Below, one piece after another: positions 26,839 to 35,471 of a stretch of DNA of 64,000 nucleotides (position 1 is the first letter of the stretch; each line of letters opens with the position of its first letter). The position numbers and the translations under genes were made by a program. The stretch is from assembly GCA_964484265.1 (NCBI GenBank), contig CAZAFH010000007.1, positions 1 to 64,000 on the forward strand. Reading direction: 5' to 3'. Under the pieces are notes generated by a model that saw nothing but the letters and a program-made list of their open reading frames with translations, did no database searches and had not been told where the DNA came from. Origin of the DNA: SIAQ01 sp964484265 (GTDB lineage: Bacteria; Planctomycetota; Planctomycetia; Gemmatales; Gemmataceae).

Positions 26839-27897
26839 TCACGACGCCTTCCTTTCGGTCAACATCGTGGTGCGATCGAGTAATTCACGCGCAGCCGCCA
26901 GCACCTTCCTCGGCGACAATTGTGTCATGCATGCATGGTCGGTGGGGCATACGCGCAGCTGACATGGGCCGCACGGGACTTGTTCTTGCAGATTGATCTC
27001 CCGGTCGAAATAAGTGCGCGTCCAATCGATGAACGTCGGGCCGTACAACGTGACGACAGGCCGATCAAACGCCGCGGCGAAATGGCGCGGCCCGCTGTCG
27101 GTCGTGACGAGCAACGCACATCGGCGGACGAGCGCCTTGGTCAGGCCGAGCGACAATTTTTCGTCCGCGACGGAGTGAACATTTGGATGATTCGCAAGTG
27201 CAACGATCTGCCTGGCCTGCTCGCGCTCATTCGGGCCGCAAAGCGTGAGCACTTTGCAACCGCGCGTGCGAATCAGATCGATAGCGAGCTGAGCAAACGA
27301 CTGTGCAGGCCAATGCTTGGATGCGCCGAACGCAGCGCCGGGATTCAGGCAAACGACCTCGTCGCCGGAGTGGATTCCCAGCTTCGCACAGACCGCATCC
27401 GCGGCAGCTTCGTCTTCAGGCGTCGTGAAAAGCTCCATGCGATGACCTGGCGACGAAGTGCCCGCAGCCATGGCGATGCGGTTGTAATCATCGATTACGG
27501 GAGTCGGTACCAGTCGGCCGTGCTCGTCGCGGACTGGTTCAAGAGCGGTAGTCAACATCCAGCCGCGCAGGTAGCGCCTGAATCCTACGATGCGTTTGCT
27601 GCCTGCCAGCGATGCGACGAGCGCAGGCCGCAGCGAATTCGGGAATAGTACCGCAAGGTCGATGTGTTCGCGCCGCAGTTTCCAGCCGACAGCGGGCCAA
27701 CTCTGCGACCGCGCAATGCCGCGATCCAGGAGAATATAGTCGTCGAACCACGGCGCTCCCGCCAGCACCTCGCGAACGTAGGGCCGACAGATGGCGATGC
27801 AGCGCACGCCGACATGCTGTTCGCGCAGCGCGCGGATCGCCGGCGTGGCCATGACCACGTCGCCGATCCAGTTCGGTAAGAAAATTGCTAAGTTCAT
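26839..27897 (-). CDS. waaF: LPS heptosyltransferase II-like (GT9)
   Basis: The 352-residue protein opens with the GT9 hallmark FLPNWIGDVVMATPAIRALRE and contains CLNPGAAFGASKHWPAQSFAQLA, the ADP-heptose-binding segment, plus TTDSGPRHFAAAF and VTLYGPTFIDWT near the end. These enzymes add L-glycero-D-manno-heptose to the inner core. hldE, which makes the ADP-heptose precursor, is next upstream beyond an inverted repeat, consistent with this substrate. Confidence 0.92.
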   Translation of the reverse strand: MNLAIFLPNWIGDVVMATPAIRALREQHVGVRCIAICRPYVREVLAGAPWFDDYILLDRGIARSQSWPAVGWKLRREHIDLAVLFPNSLRPALVASLAGSKRIVGFRRYLRGWMLTTALEPVRDEHGRLVPTPVIDDYNRIAMAAGTSSPGHRMELFTTPEDEAAADAVCAKLGIHSGDEVVCLNPGAAFGASKHWPAQSFAQLAIDLIRTRGCKVLTLCGPNEREQARQIVALANHPNVHSVADEKLSLGLTKALVRRCALLVTTDSGPRHFAAAFDRPVVTLYGPTFIDWTRTYFDREINLQEQVPCGPCQLRVCPTDHACMTQLSPRKVLAAARELLDRTTMLTERKAS

Positions 27898-27919
27898 CTA
27901 TTTATTCGCCGATCGCCGT

Positions 27920-27987
27920 AAGCCCAGTGGTGAGGTACTCCGAACCTCTGGAATCCCAACGGTTCGGAGTACCTCACCATTGGGCTT
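27920..27987. repeat. 27-bp inverted repeat between waaF and hldE
   Basis: Arms 27920-27946 and 27961-27987 are complementary with one mismatch (starting AAGCCCAGTGGTGAGG), loop 14 bases. It sits just after the stop of hldE and before waaF, where it could attenuate or protect the polycistronic message. Confidence 0.93.
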
Positions 27988-27993
27988 GACTCC

Positions 27994-29478
27994 TTACGCC
28001 GCACGCATACGTTCGATGATCGAGGTCGTTGAATGGCCGTGATGCAGATTTGCCAGGTGGACCCGGCCGCCGTACGATTCGACGAACTGCGAACCGACGA
28101 CTTCGTCCTTGGCGTAGTCGGAACCTTTCACGAGTACATCGGGCTTGATCGCCTGGATCAGGTGCATCGGAGTCAATTCGTCGAACACCGTGATGAAATC
28201 GACCGCCTGCAAGCCCGCGAGAACCAGCGAGCGAGCCGAGAGAGGCTGCACGGGCCGCGTCTTTCCCTTGAGCGAGCGGACGCTGGTGTCGCTATTCAGA
28301 CCGACGACGAGCAGGTCGCCTTGGGCACGCGATTCTTGCAGATACTGCACATGACCGGCGTGTAACACATCGAAGCAGCCGTTCGTAAAGACGACGCGCC
28401 CGCCGAGCCGTCGGCGATAGTCGATTTCTTGCAGCAAGGCTTCCAGGGCGAAGACCTTGTTCGTGCCGACCGTCGAGGCGTGCGTCGGGGAGAGCAGGTC
28501 GCGGAGGATTTCGTCGCGTGTCACGGTGGCGACACCGATTTTTTCGACCTCCAGGCCGCCAGCGATATTGGCGAGCTGGATCGCGGGTTCGTAATCGAAG
28601 CCCGCCGCCAGGGCCAAACCCAGAACGCTCATGACCATGTCGCCGGCGCCGGTGATGTCGTACACATGCCGCGGACGAGTCGGCAGGTGCTTCTCCCGGC
28701 CATCGCGATGCTTGAGCGCCATGCCGTCCTTGTCGAGCGTGATGATGGCGGCTTCCAGATCGAGCTTTTCCTGGAGGTGGTTGGCAGCATGCCAGACCTC
28801 GCTCATGTCGTTCAGCTCACGGCCCGTCGCCAGCCCGGCTTCGAGACGGTTCGGCGTGATCGCCGAACAGCCGTGGTATTTGCGGTAGTCGTGTCCGCGG
28901 ATCGGATCGGCGATGACGCGAATCCCCTTGGCGCGGGCGGCGTCGATGATCGCGCTCAACAGCCCAGGCGTGCAGACGCCCTTGTCGTAGTCGCTGACGA
29001 GCACGATGTCGGTGCGTTTGAGCTGGCTTTGCACGACGTTGAGAATCTGCTGCCGAATCGTTTCGCTGATCGATCGGCGATCCTCGAAGTCGACGCGGAT
29101 CATTTGCTGAGGATGGCGGTGTTGCGCCCGGCCGACGTAGCGTTCTTTCACGGTGCTTGGCCGCGAGACATCGGTAATGACGGCTTCATGATCGATGGAG
29201 AGATCGGTGAGCATTTGACGAATGCGTCCGCCGTCGTGGTCGTTGCCGACGATACCCGCGAGCATGACCTTGGCGCCGAGAGCGCGAAGCATGGTGGCGA
29301 CGCTGCTGGCGCCGCCGAGGCGTTCCTCACGCCGGTCGGCACGCAACAAGATGACCGGGGCTTCTTGACTGATGCGCTCGGCATCGCCCCAGACATAGCG
29401 ATCCATCATCGCATCGCCAACCACGAGCACGCGCGGCTGGCCCAGATTGTTCACCAGATCGACCAGTTCCTTGGACAT
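27994..29478 (-). CDS. hldE: Bifunctional heptose-7-phosphate kinase/heptose-1-phosphate adenylyltransferase
   Basis: HldE makes ADP-D-glycero-beta-D-manno-heptose for LPS. The ribokinase-like domain (residues about 15-330) shows GGASSVATMLRALGAK and the catalytic DITGAGDMVMSVL. The nucleotidyltransferase domain (about 360-494) shows FTNGCFDVLHAGHVQYL and GSDYAKDEVVG. The start at ATG 29478 has GGAGG 8 bases upstream; a longer start at 29529 exists. Length 494 residues is close to the family's 475-490. Confidence 0.96.
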   Translation of the reverse strand: MSKELVDLVNNLGQPRVLVVGDAMMDRYVWGDAERISQEAPVILLRADRREERLGGASSVATMLRALGAKVMLAGIVGNDHDGGRIRQMLTDLSIDHEAVITDVSRPSTVKERYVGRAQHRHPQQMIRVDFEDRRSISETIRQQILNVVQSQLKRTDIVLVSDYDKGVCTPGLLSAIIDAARAKGIRVIADPIRGHDYRKYHGCSAITPNRLEAGLATGRELNDMSEVWHAANHLQEKLDLEAAIITLDKDGMALKHRDGREKHLPTRPRHVYDITGAGDMVMSVLGLALAAGFDYEPAIQLANIAGGLEVEKIGVATVTRDEILRDLLSPTHASTVGTNKVFALEALLQEIDYRRRLGGRVVFTNGCFDVLHAGHVQYLQESRAQGDLLVVGLNSDTSVRSLKGKTRPVQPLSARSLVLAGLQAVDFITVFDELTPMHLIQAIKPDVLVKGSDYAKDEVVGSQFVESYGGRVHLANLHHGHSTTSIIERMRAA

Positions 29479-29556
29479 CGAAGGTTCCTCCATGAAGCGA
29501 ACGATGGATCGCCAATAATTCAAAATCAACCGCCGGCCGTATTAACACACACGCAT

Positions 29557-29630
29557 TGTTTAGCTGCTCGCCTTTGGCGAGTCGGCATTACACGCGGCGC
29601 TCACGCTCGCCAACGGCGAGCGGCTAAACA
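29557..29630. repeat. 25-bp inverted repeat before hldE
   Basis: Arms 29557-29581 and 29606-29630 match with two mismatches (TGTTTAGC-GCTCGCC-TTGGCGAG). Each arm also folds on itself through CTCGCC/GGCGAG, so cruciform or nested hairpins are possible. It separates hldE from the deoxyhypusine-synthase-like gene. Confidence 0.88.
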
Positions 29631-29631
29631 G

Positions 29632-30660
29632 CTACGCCGCGACGGCTGCGCGCTGCGAGGCCTGCTGCTTCGCCAGCTGGCAGGTCGTGGCCAGGTGCAA
29701 GAGCGGCAGCATGATCTCGTGATGGCCGATCAACTCGATTCCTTCCGAGCTGGGCCGTTCGAGCACGTTCACTCGCGAACGATACTGCGCTTGCTTGTCG
29801 AGATTGACCGTCACCAGTCCGTCGAGGTCGTGGCCGAAATTGTTGGCGACCGACACCGCCTTGACGAAGACTTCGGGCATGATGACGGCACTGCCGAGAT
29901 TCATCCAGACGCCCCACGCCATCGTGGAGACGACGCTGCAAAGGCGGCGGAAGTCGATGAGCGACGCCTCACCGAGTGCCGCGCCCGAAACGTGTGGATG
30001 CATGTGGACGATGTCGGTCCCGAGGGCGACGTGCACGGTGCACGGGATTCCAGCCCGATAAGCCGCGAGAACGAGACTCGATTCCTCGTGCGGGCAGTTC
30101 ATGTCGTCGAGATGCCGGCCCAGTCCCCAGCCGAGGCCGATGTCGTTTTCCGAACCGATGCGAGCACCGATCGCGAAGGCGTCCGCTGTCTCGCGGGCCA
30201 TGCCGAATTCGCCCTTGGGTAGCTGCGTGTTGACATCCTCGCTCGTCTTGCCGGCAAACGCCAGTTCGAAGTCGTGAATCGCCGCCGAGCCGTTCATGGC
30301 TACGGCCTTGACCAGGCCGGAGCGGATCCAATCGATCAAGTACGGCGCACAGCCCGTTTTGATGACATGCCCGCCGAGCGCGATGGCGACGGTTTTTCCT
30401 TCGCGTTTCGCCCGGCATAGGTGGTTCGTGACTCGGCGGATCCCATTCGCAGCCAATTGCCGCGGCAGGCTCAGCAGCCAGTCCTCCGCCGACGCGTTTG
30501 CGCCTACGGGTTGGCCGAGGTCATCGTGAAAGACCTTGGAGGCTCGCGAATTGAGGTCGTAAGTTTTGAGCGCGCCGAGATCGTAGGGTTTGCAGGTTTC
30601 CAGAGCCGAATGGTGCGGCGTGTTGCAGGCGGCATGTGTGTGTGATGTGCAGTCGGTCAT
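29632..30660 (-). CDS. Deoxyhypusine-synthase-like protein in the LPS locus
   Basis: The 342-residue protein resembles the NAD-dependent deoxyhypusine synthase fold: ALGGHVIKTGCAPYLIDWI near residue 95, AVAMNGSAAIHDFELAF near 118 and the TSEDV...GEFGMARETADA segment near 138-155. Bacteria generally lack eIF5A, so the substrate is not eIF5A; bacterial relatives make homospermidine-type polyamines or are uncharacterised. It lies between lpxK and hldE on the same strand. I recall similar genes beside heptose genes in other Gram-negative bacteria, which hints at a cell-envelope role; this was not checked. Confidence 0.65.
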   Translation of the reverse strand: MTDCTSHTHAACNTPHHSALETCKPYDLGALKTYDLNSRASKVFHDDLGQPVGANASAEDWLLSLPRQLAANGIRRVTNHLCRAKREGKTVAIALGGHVIKTGCAPYLIDWIRSGLVKAVAMNGSAAIHDFELAFAGKTSEDVNTQLPKGEFGMARETADAFAIGARIGSENDIGLGWGLGRHLDDMNCPHEESSLVLAAYRAGIPCTVHVALGTDIVHMHPHVSGAALGEASLIDFRRLCSVVSTMAWGVWMNLGSAVIMPEVFVKAVSVANNFGHDLDGLVTVNLDKQAQYRSRVNVLERPSSEGIELIGHHEIMLPLLHLATTCQLAKQQASQRAAVAA

Positions 30661-30724
30661 CCCGTCCCCTCCTTGAGTCGGTGAAGTAGATCGTGGTAGT
30701 AACTATTTCAAGGGTTCGCTACGC

Positions 30725-31795
30725 TCACCCTGGGGCTTGGCGGTTTACGGTCTTTCGCAATAGTGCCTCCAGGGCCTCCTGCCCCGAAGTTAAACACATG
30801 CCGATTCGCAAGGCCCATAGATCGCGCTCGCCCAGCCGTTCGAGCCGAATCTTGACGATGTCTTTCTGAGTGGTGACCACCACGGCGTCGCTGGGCAATT
30901 GCCTGGCCCAGCTTCGCAGTTCCTCGATGTCCTCGCGCGAGTAGGGGTGATGATCCGGATACACTCGCCAGGCGATGATGTTCATGCCGAGGTTGGTCAA
31001 CGTCTGACGAAACGCCTCGGGATTGCCCAGGCCGCAGAATGCCGCCACAGGACGCCCCGCCAACGATTCGACAGGCGACTCCGTCCCCGCCGAGTTGCTC
31101 CAGTTCGCAGGCTGATGCGTCGCTTCGGCGATCGGCATTGTTTTGATCCGCAGCACCTTCGTTCGAATCGCCTCCACGATATCGGGTGGTACGAGATCGC
31201 ATCGCGTGAGGATCACTGCGTCCGCTCGCCGCAGGCTTCCCATCGGCTCGCGCAACAACCCGCGTGGCAGGAGATGCCCATGCCCCCACGGATTCGTCGC
31301 GTCGATCAGCACTAGATCGAGATCGCGGTGCAGCCGGCGATGCTGGAAGCCGTCGTCCAGCACTAGCACCTCGCTCTCCAACTCTTCGACCGCGGTACGA
31401 GCCAACTGAACGCGGTCGGGATCTTGCAGGTGCGGCACATCCGGCAGGTTCTCTTCCAGGACCATTGCCTCATCGTTCCGGCCCACTTCGCTGCCGTAGC
31501 CTCGGCTCAAAAGAGCCACTTGCAGATCCAATTCGCGATAAAACCGAGCGATATATTCGACGCACGGCGTTTTGCCCGTGCCACCGGTCGTCAAATTCCC
31601 GACGCTGACAACGGGCACGCCAGCACGAGCTATATTCTTCCAGCCGTGGTCATAGGCGGCGTTTCGCCCACTCACGCCGAGCCAATATCCCAGGCTGAGG
31701 CCCCAAAGGCCGAGGCGTTGCAGCGACGGGATGAAGCCCGTGCGTTGACCGCCGATCAGAGCATGGTAAGCATCATTCAATGCGTGATCGCTCAC
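30725..31795 (-). CDS. lpxK: Tetraacyldisaccharide 4'-kinase
   Basis: LpxK adds the 4' phosphate to the lipid A disaccharide at the inner membrane. The 356-residue product has the family's P-loop SVGNLTTGGTGKTP near residue 48, LSRGYGS near 77 and LDDGFQHRRLHRDLDLVLID near 130, and an N-terminal hydrophobic helix (LGLWGLSLGYWLG). It heads the minus-strand LPS gene row, with the start about 110 bp from the divergent GT39 gene. Its presence means that this organism makes a true lipid A. Confidence 0.96.
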   Translation of the reverse strand: MSDHALNDAYHALIGGQRTGFIPSLQRLGLWGLSLGYWLGVSGRNAAYDHGWKNIARAGVPVVSVGNLTTGGTGKTPCVEYIARFYRELDLQVALLSRGYGSEVGRNDEAMVLEENLPDVPHLQDPDRVQLARTAVEELESEVLVLDDGFQHRRLHRDLDLVLIDATNPWGHGHLLPRGLLREPMGSLRRADAVILTRCDLVPPDIVEAIRTKVLRIKTMPIAEATHQPANWSNSAGTESPVESLAGRPVAAFCGLGNPEAFRQTLTNLGMNIIAWRVYPDHHPYSREDIEELRSWARQLPSDAVVVTTQKDIVKIRLERLGERDLWALRIGMCLTSGQEALEALLRKTVNRQAPG

Positions 31796-31902
31796 ATTTT
31801 CTGGAAGTAGAGTTATAGTCGGAAACCGAAATCCATGTCAACGGCGCTTTTTCGCGGATGCGTCGTCTTGACGCGGTTGCCGTGCTCCGGGTATGAAGCG
31901 GC

Positions 31903-33498
31903 ATGGACACGGGACTCCATTCGCGTTACCGGCTGTACGCCTGGCTGCTGATCGCCGGCGCCGGAGTCGCGCGGCTTGAGTACCTTGCCTGGTTCTGCCC
32001 ATTCGATCTCGCGCCGGACGAGGCCCACTACTGGGAATGGTCGCGTCGTCTCGACTGGGCGTACTACAGCAAAGGCCCGCTCGTCGCTATCTTGATTCGG
32101 CTCAGCAATGAGCTTCTCGGCCCGATTTCAATCGCCTTGATGGGTAATGAAACCCTTGCCGTGCGGACTCCCGCAGTGCTCTGCGGTTCGCTTATTCTTC
32201 TGGGCCTTTTTCAACTCACGCGACTTGCTTATGCGGACGAACGCCTCGCGTTTCTGGTCGTGGCGGCGGCATTGACCCATCCGCTGCTAACGGCTGGCTC
32301 GATGCTGATGACGATCGACGCGCCGTTTCTGTGCGCCTGGACCTGGGCGCTGGTGTTCGTCTGGCGCGCCATATTCGGCGGAACGGATTGGGCGTGGGCC
32401 GTGGCCGGCCTGTGCGTCGCGCTGGGACTGCTCGCGAAACCGACGATGGTGCTTTGGCCGGCGGCGTTCGTGCTGTTTCTGGTGACGACACCCAGCCAGC
32501 GCGGAAGACTGCGCGAAGCGGGCGTTTGGATCCTGCTCGCCATCGCTTTTTCCGGAGCGATTCCGAGCATCGTCTGGAACCTTCAAAACGACTGGGTGAC
32601 GCTGAGGCACACCGGCACGCACGCCGGTTTCGGTGATACGCCGATCCTTTCGTGGACCGGACCTTTGAAGTTTCTGGGCACGCAGTTCGTGCTGATGCTC
32701 GGGCTATGGTTTGCGGTCTGGGTGCTCGCGGCCTGGCGCTATCGTCCGCGGCGCGAGAGCGATTTGGGATTGCGTTTTTTGTGGTGGATGTCGATTCCGA
32801 TCGTCGCTTTCTTTGCGGTCTTTTCACTCAAGAACGGCGGCGGGGAGCCGAATTGGCCCGTCGCGGGATATATTTCGGGAAGCGTGCTCGCGGCATGCTG
32901 GCTGCGTGATGCCGTCAAGGAACTCTCGGAACGATCCTGTCGAATGTGGACCGCTGGCGTGATGAGTGTTTCTCTCGTGGGCCTCTTCGCCACGGCAGCG
33001 ATGCATGCTCCGATTCAAACTCAGCCCATTCTGCTGCGAATCGCCGGCCCCGCGACGGCGAAGCACCCGATGCCAATTCGGCGCATCGACCCGACCGCTC
33101 GCCTGCGCGGCTGGCGCCATCTCGGAGCCGAGGTCGATCGCGTTCGTGCAATGCTGCCAAATGCCGTCATCGCCGGCGAGCGGTGGACCATCGCCAGCGA
33201 GGTGGCGTTTTATTCAAGCGGGCATCCGGAGGTTTTCTGCATCGGGCTAGCCGTTGGCGATCGACATAGCCAGTACGACCTTTGGCGTCCCAACCCGATT
33301 GCCGACGCCGAAGTTTTTCGAGGCCGATCTTTTATTTTGGTGAATGTCGAGTCCACAAAAGTAGAGGACGCGTTTGATCGTCTGGAAACTGTCCAGCGAG
33401 TGGAATACCGCGAAAACGGAGCGCTGATCGCGAGCTGGACGATCCAGGTCGCTCATGGGTTTCGCGGGTTTGCAAAGAATGGAAATCGATCCTATTAG
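31903..33498 (+). CDS. GT39/ArnT-like membrane glycosyltransferase
   Basis: The 531-residue multispanning protein has the PMT/ArnT luminal motif LAPDEAHYWEWSRRLDWAYYSKGP near residues 35-58, with the catalytic D-E pair, followed by about ten TM segments and a soluble C-terminal domain. These enzymes move sugars from undecaprenyl- or dolichyl-phosphate to lipid A, other lipids or proteins outside the inner membrane. Divergence from lpxK suggests lipid A or envelope decoration, for instance with aminoarabinose; the acceptor is inferred. Confidence 0.92.
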   Translation: MDTGLHSRYRLYAWLLIAGAGVARLEYLAWFCPFDLAPDEAHYWEWSRRLDWAYYSKGPLVAILIRLSNELLGPISIALMGNETLAVRTPAVLCGSLILLGLFQLTRLAYADERLAFLVVAAALTHPLLTAGSMLMTIDAPFLCAWTWALVFVWRAIFGGTDWAWAVAGLCVALGLLAKPTMVLWPAAFVLFLVTTPSQRGRLREAGVWILLAIAFSGAIPSIVWNLQNDWVTLRHTGTHAGFGDTPILSWTGPLKFLGTQFVLMLGLWFAVWVLAAWRYRPRRESDLGLRFLWWMSIPIVAFFAVFSLKNGGGEPNWPVAGYISGSVLAACWLRDAVKELSERSCRMWTAGVMSVSLVGLFATAAMHAPIQTQPILLRIAGPATAKHPMPIRRIDPTARLRGWRHLGAEVDRVRAMLPNAVIAGERWTIASEVAFYSSGHPEVFCIGLAVGDRHSQYDLWRPNPIADAEVFRGRSFILVNVESTKVEDAFDRLETVQRVEYRENGALIASWTIQVAHGFRGFAKNGNRSY

Positions 33499-33506
33499 CC
33501 TTTTTC

Positions 33507-33561
33507 CGCTTGCGGCTTAGCGCTCAACACGGCTCCAAGCGGCGAGGTAGACCGCAAGCGG
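33507..33561. repeat. Short inverted repeat with dispersed 16-mer
   Basis: CCGCTTGCGG (33507-33516) and CCGCAAGCGG (33552-33561) pair. The enclosed CGGCTTAGCGCTCAAC reads GTTGAGCGCTAAGCCG on the other strand, which recurs exactly near 44203 and partly near 60275. Confidence 0.7.
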
Positions 33562-33564
33562 CAA

Positions 33565-34047
33565 TCAATCACCCCGGCACGGTTGAACGCGGATGGCGAT
33601 GATCAGGCGCTCCTTGCTCTTGGTCTCGTAGCGGGTCACGATTGGCAGGAACTTGCCGCAAGAGGCAAGGTATTCGATCTCGCCCATGTTTGGCGGGAAA
33701 ACGGAGATGCCGACGCGATTGTCCTTGTCGGCGCCGTGGCGGATGATGAAATCTACCTTCTTATTTTCGACAGTCGGAAGCGACGTGCGTTCGCCGGGTT
33801 TGATCGATTTGCTTTGAATGCTCTTCAGCGCGAAGCTCTTGAGATTCGGATTGAGTTTGCGAACTTCCTCGGCAATGGCCTTCAAGCGTGGATCGATGGT
33901 GTTGCCTGAATCTTTTGCGAGGATGACGACGAGGGTGATTTTGACGGGATCTTTCTCATTGCCACAGGGGCAGGAATACACCCACCCGGCGAGGAGGAGC
34001 GAGGCCAAACTCAAGGAAAAGACGCGCGGCATCACGGCAGTAATCAC
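33565..34047 (-). CDS. Lipoprotein-like protein in the ECF sigma operon
   Basis: The 160-residue product begins with a hydrophobic leader (FSLSLASLLLAGWVYSCPCG) with a Cys that could be a lipobox, followed by a small alpha/beta domain (DPRLKAIAEEVRKLNPNLKSFALKSIQ). Its ATG overlaps the anti-sigma stop codon by four bases (ATGA), so it is part of the sigma operon. Domains of this kind, with a 'NLKSF' strand, occur in planctomycete secreted proteins that I cannot name. A role in sensing or as target of the sigma factor is possible. Confidence 0.75.
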   Translation of the reverse strand: MITAVMPRVFSLSLASLLLAGWVYSCPCGNEKDPVKITLVVILAKDSGNTIDPRLKAIAEEVRKLNPNLKSFALKSIQSKSIKPGERTSLPTVENKKVDFIIRHGADKDNRVGISVFPPNMGEIEYLASCGKFLPIVTRYETKSKERLIIAIRVQPCRGD

Positions 34048-34712
34048 TCGGTGTCGATGCGGGCCCAGATCATGGGCCGATGAGGGCCATTTTGGCGAAC
34101 AGTGAGCTTTTGGTCGAGCGAATCGGGGCGCTCGAAGACGAGCACATCTCCGGGGTCGGCCAGTTCGAGGGGGCCGATCACGGGCAGCGTGCCAACGGCC
34201 AGGGCATCGGTATCGGCGCCGTCTACGCGTAATACCGTCACTTCCGAAGAGGTAGCGACAGGCAGTACTTCGAGGAATTCCTGGTGTTCAACGATCGCTG
34301 GCAGCATGCGCGGCATAGTCGCGATGGCAATACCGGTCCGCGCAGGCGTCTGTTGCCAGCGCATGACGCCGAAGAGCACTCCGAACACGAGGGCGATGCT
34401 CGCCGCCATGGCGCCGGCATTCAGCCAGGACCAGCGCCGCGCCGCCTCGGACCGCGTGCGGCGGACCTCGGCACGTTCACGGGCGGCTTCCCATTGTTGC
34501 GGGCTTGGGTCGGCTGGAGTCGTTTCTGCCCAGAGTTGCTGAAGCTGTTTGTGGGCGTTCCATTCCACGACGCCCCGAGCGTGCGATTCGAGCCACGCCT
34601 CGACGCGCGCACGCAAGTCGGCGAGTTCATCGCGGCCTTCCATTTCGCCGTCGAAGTAGGCTGCCAGCAGCTGCGGATCGGGTTCCCAGGTGTTCGAGTC
34701 GTCGTTCTTCAT
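34044..34712 (-). CDS. Transmembrane anti-sigma factor
   Basis: The 222-residue protein has an N-terminal cytoplasmic helical region (LLAAYFDGEMEG, resembling anti-sigma domains), a TM helix near residues 96-118 (LNAGAMAASIALVFGVLFGVM) and a periplasmic domain. The start overlaps the stop of the sigma gene (ATGA) as is usual for sigma/anti-sigma pairs. The zinc-binding H-x3-C-x2-C motif of ZAS proteins is not visible, so it binds sigma without zinc. The signal that releases sigma is unknown. Confidence 0.85.
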   Translation of the reverse strand: MKNDDSNTWEPDPQLLAAYFDGEMEGRDELADLRARVEAWLESHARGVVEWNAHKQLQQLWAETTPADPSPQQWEAARERAEVRRTRSEAARRWSWLNAGAMAASIALVFGVLFGVMRWQQTPARTGIAIATMPRMLPAIVEHQEFLEVLPVATSSEVTVLRVDGADTDALAVGTLPVIGPLELADPGDVLVFERPDSLDQKLTVRQNGPHRPMIWARIDTE

Positions 34713-35299
34713 TCGGGGTTCAACCAGGGCTCTAGCAGATTTCGTAATCGAATTCGAGCATAGTAAAGCCGGCTCATGACCGTGCCAATCGATATGCCCA
34801 GCGTTTCCGCCACTTCGCGATAACTCAGCTCGGCCTCGGCATGCAGGACGAACGTTTGCCGTTGCGCCATCGGCAACTCCGCCAGCGCTTCCTGCAATGC
34901 ACGCCGGAGATCTTGTCGATCCAGTTCGCTTGCCGGGTTCGGCAGGATGAACGGCTCATGCTCTTCGCGCTGTTTTTGACCGAGGGCGTCGAAGCTTACG
35001 GTTTCGCGCCGGCCTCGCTGCCTGCCGAGATCGAGCGAGGCATTGCTCACCACGCGAAGAATCCAGGTCTTGAACGAGCTTCGGCCCTGAAAACTCGGCA
35101 GGTGGACGATCGCCTTCACAAACGCATCCTGAACCGCGTCGAGCGCGTCGGCTTCGTTACCCAAGAGCCGATAGGCCACGCGATACGCAAGCGGCCTGTA
35201 GCGCTCGAACAACTCGTCCAGGGATGCCCGATTGCCCTCGACGGCCTCGCGGTAAAGCGATTCATCGGTCGTTGCAAGCGGAATGGTAAGCACAGCCAT
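34709..35299 (-). CDS. ECF-family RNA polymerase sigma factor
   Basis: The 196-residue product has region 2 (LFERYRPLAYRVAYRLLGNEADALDAVQDAFVKA, residues 30-63) and region 4 (LPMAQRQTFVLHAEAELSYREVAETLGISIGTVMSRLYYAR, near residues 142-183). It should direct RNA polymerase to a small stress- or envelope-related regulon, likely including its own operon. AAGGA lies 11 bases before the ATG. It is followed by anti-sigma and a lipoprotein-like gene with 4-base overlaps. Confidence 0.95.
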   Translation of the reverse strand: MAVLTIPLATTDESLYREAVEGNRASLDELFERYRPLAYRVAYRLLGNEADALDAVQDAFVKAIVHLPSFQGRSSFKTWILRVVSNASLDLGRQRGRRETVSFDALGQKQREEHEPFILPNPASELDRQDLRRALQEALAELPMAQRQTFVLHAEAELSYREVAETLGISIGTVMSRLYYARIRLRNLLEPWLNPE

Positions 35300-35471
35300 G
35301 TCGTCGGCGTTCCTTGTGTATTAGACGCACCACGCCACATTCCTATTTGATTTTACAGGAGTACTTTACAGAAAGAAAAACGAATTCCGCAAGAATTGTC
35401 AGGTTTTCTTTCCGGAGGTCGCACAGCTTTTTTGGTCCCTGAGTAACGGGACACGGGAAGGACTCCGCGAA

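Noticed and set aside
28429..30222. 597-codon ORF on the plus strand
   Set aside because: Opposite to hldE and the deoxyhypusine-synthase-like gene, both with clear family motifs; low-complexity His/Asp/Arg-rich translation.
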